From Vespula vulgaris (taxonomy: Eukaryota > Arthropoda > Insecta > Hymenoptera > Vespidae), in contig NC_066587.1 of the NCBI RefSeq assembly GCF_905475345.1, positions 15,359,558-15,423,557 on the forward strand: a stretch of DNA of 64,000 nucleotides, read 5' to 3'. The notes beneath the pieces are model-generated. The model did not search any database. It saw only the letters and a program-made list of their open reading frames with translations, and was not told the DNA's origin. Both the position numbers and the translations under genes were made by a program. Shown one piece after another: positions 62,501-64,000 of this stretch. Each line of letters begins with the position of its first letter. Within the stretch, counting starts at the first letter, position 1.

Positions 62501-64000
62501 CGCTCATACCCCACTACCAATGCAGTCAACGTATACGCACTGCATACCGAGCGGAACATTACCGACATTATAAATGAGAATCGTAAAACATTGTGTCACA
62601 TCCTCCTTCCACCCTCTCTCTTTCTCTTTCTCATCTGGACATCCTCCTCCTTTGTCCGTCTCCAGCACGTCCTCTGTTCGAGATAAAATTACAACGACGC
62701 CCACGCGAGAACCGAGCGGTGAATTATCGCGGCTCGTTGCACTTTTCACAGCGCGTCTCTCTTTCTCTCTCTCTCTCTCTTTTCTCCTCCATTTCTTCTC
62801 TACCACCCTCGACCATGGACCACGCGTCCAAGCGTGACCAGCGTGCTATCCATCCTGGAGTCGCTTGGTTTCTGAATAACCGTCGAGCGAAGAACGTCGT
62901 CGAAGAAATAATTAACGGGCATGGGAGAAAAAAGAAGAGAGAAAAAGAGATAGACAGATAGTTACATAGAGAGAAAGAGAGAAAGAGATATGATTCTTTT
63001 TCTTTTTCTCTCGTATAAAAGAACGAAGAAAACGAATTTAAGTTAAACAATATTTTTTCTTTTTCTTTCTTTTTTTTTTTTACTTTACGTTACTCCTTTT
63101 GCCGAGCTTTGAGGTAATTTAATGGAGGCGGTTAAATTAACTGCTCGACGCGAATCGTTCGACGGAACAGAAAAGGAAGATTCACCTCGCTGGGTTTTGC
63201 CATGGTATAAGAGCATCTCGCGCGAAGACATTCCACTTGAGATCGCGCTTGATCGTGGAACGCGTTGATGGGTCTTTCGGAGAAGCAACCTCGATCGATG
63301 GAAAGCGAGCTTTCTTGTTAGTCGATCAAAGGGATGCGCTCGATCTGTTCCTTCTCCTTTTCTTTCTTTTTTTTTTCTTTTATTTCTTTTTCACCGCGTC
63401 GTATCGGAATTCTCGTTAGCGGAATGATTTCCAAAAGCGTGCAATCTTTCTTGCTTTTCGTTCATTCAATAATCCTATAGTGATTTCATTTTGTCCGTCC
63501 ATACAAAAAAAAATATATGCGTCCCTTTGTATCATTTCATTCGAACAATCGTGCATTCGTCGTTCTAATTTATTTAAAAATGAAATTTGCAAAAACAAAA
63601 ATAATAATTCCAATCTTCTTTCATATTTCAACGAGCTTCGTTAAATCTGAATACGACCGATTGATATTCGTAACAAGAGACATCTCCCCCATATTAATAG
63701 CCTCATGCGAAAAAATGAAAAAAGAAAAAAGAAAAAAAGGGGATCGAAACGCTTAACATCAAATTGGAGATATTCGAAATCCAATTCGTGTGCGAGAAGC
63801 GTCATCAACGTCAAATAAGCGAATGAAAAAGGTCACCGATTAATTTACCAGCAATATAAAGACCTTCATAATCGTCGATGGACTCGAGGGAGAACGATTT
63901 ATACGAGTGAACGCGTATAGACGAGAAAAAGAGAAAATAGAGAGAGGGAGAGAGAGAGAGAGAAAACTCTGCTAACATGGATTCAATAAAGAAAGACCAG

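Larger units (their letters stand above)
57569..64000. other. Region upstream of sba exon A, no exon recognised
   Basis: Presumed intron or 5' flank of sba. I searched the minus strand by eye for the MBD core motifs (the KCGLEC-type block and FNFDP before a donor) and found neither. The DNA is AT-rich with many CT, TA and CTCA repeats. A slightly denser block lies at 59690-59880. Confidence 0.5.

Overview
This window looks like nuclear DNA from an insect, most likely a holometabolous one, and I would guess an aculeate hymenopteran. It is AT-rich but keeps many CpG dinucleotides. GA/CT, TA and AT-rich trinucleotide microsatellites are dense throughout. Introns have GT/AG borders, and the one recognisable gene is an animal chromatin factor interrupted by introns with glutamine-rich insect-style expansions. 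Nothing bacterial, viral or organellar was seen. The species call is inference only.

Only one protein-coding gene can be supported. It lies on the minus strand between about 57.57 and 40.44 kb and continues upstream, probably past the right edge. It is an orthologue of vertebrate MBD5/MBD6, called six-banded (sba) in Drosophila, whose family members bind the PR-DUB (BAP1/Calypso-ASX) histone H2A deubiquitinase complex. In transcript order the visible exons are: A (57568-57331), which carries the basic motif that follows the MBD; B (51642-51488), which carries a lysine-rich NLS-like segment; C (51410-46221), a huge 1730-codon Q/S/T/P-rich exon; E (44280-44133); F (41712-41466), with a PWWP domain; and G (40685-40436), with the conserved C-terminal helix and the stop. 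Every junction phase fits: A/B 1, B/C 0, C/E 0, E/F 1, F/G 2. The visible part encodes 2075 residues. A further exon, D (46058-45192), sits in the C-E intron, starts in the same phase as E and ends in its own stop. This predicts a second protein form that lacks the PWWP domain.

Layout: 1-40.4 kb has no supportable gene. It is a desert of microsatellites with islands of higher complexity, some of which look like regulatory DNA (clustered TAAT cores, palindromes, an NRF1-type palindrome). 40.4-57.6 kb is the sba locus, with a GC-richer island at 52.0-54.4 kb inside the long A-B intron that may be an internal promoter. 57.6-64.0 kb holds no recognisable exon. The exon with the core of the MBD was looked for there by eye and not found, so it probably lies beyond position 64000.

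No tRNA, rRNA, transposase or reverse-transcriptase ORF, CRISPR array or operon-like structure was recognised. Most open frames in the window are artefacts of simple repeats.
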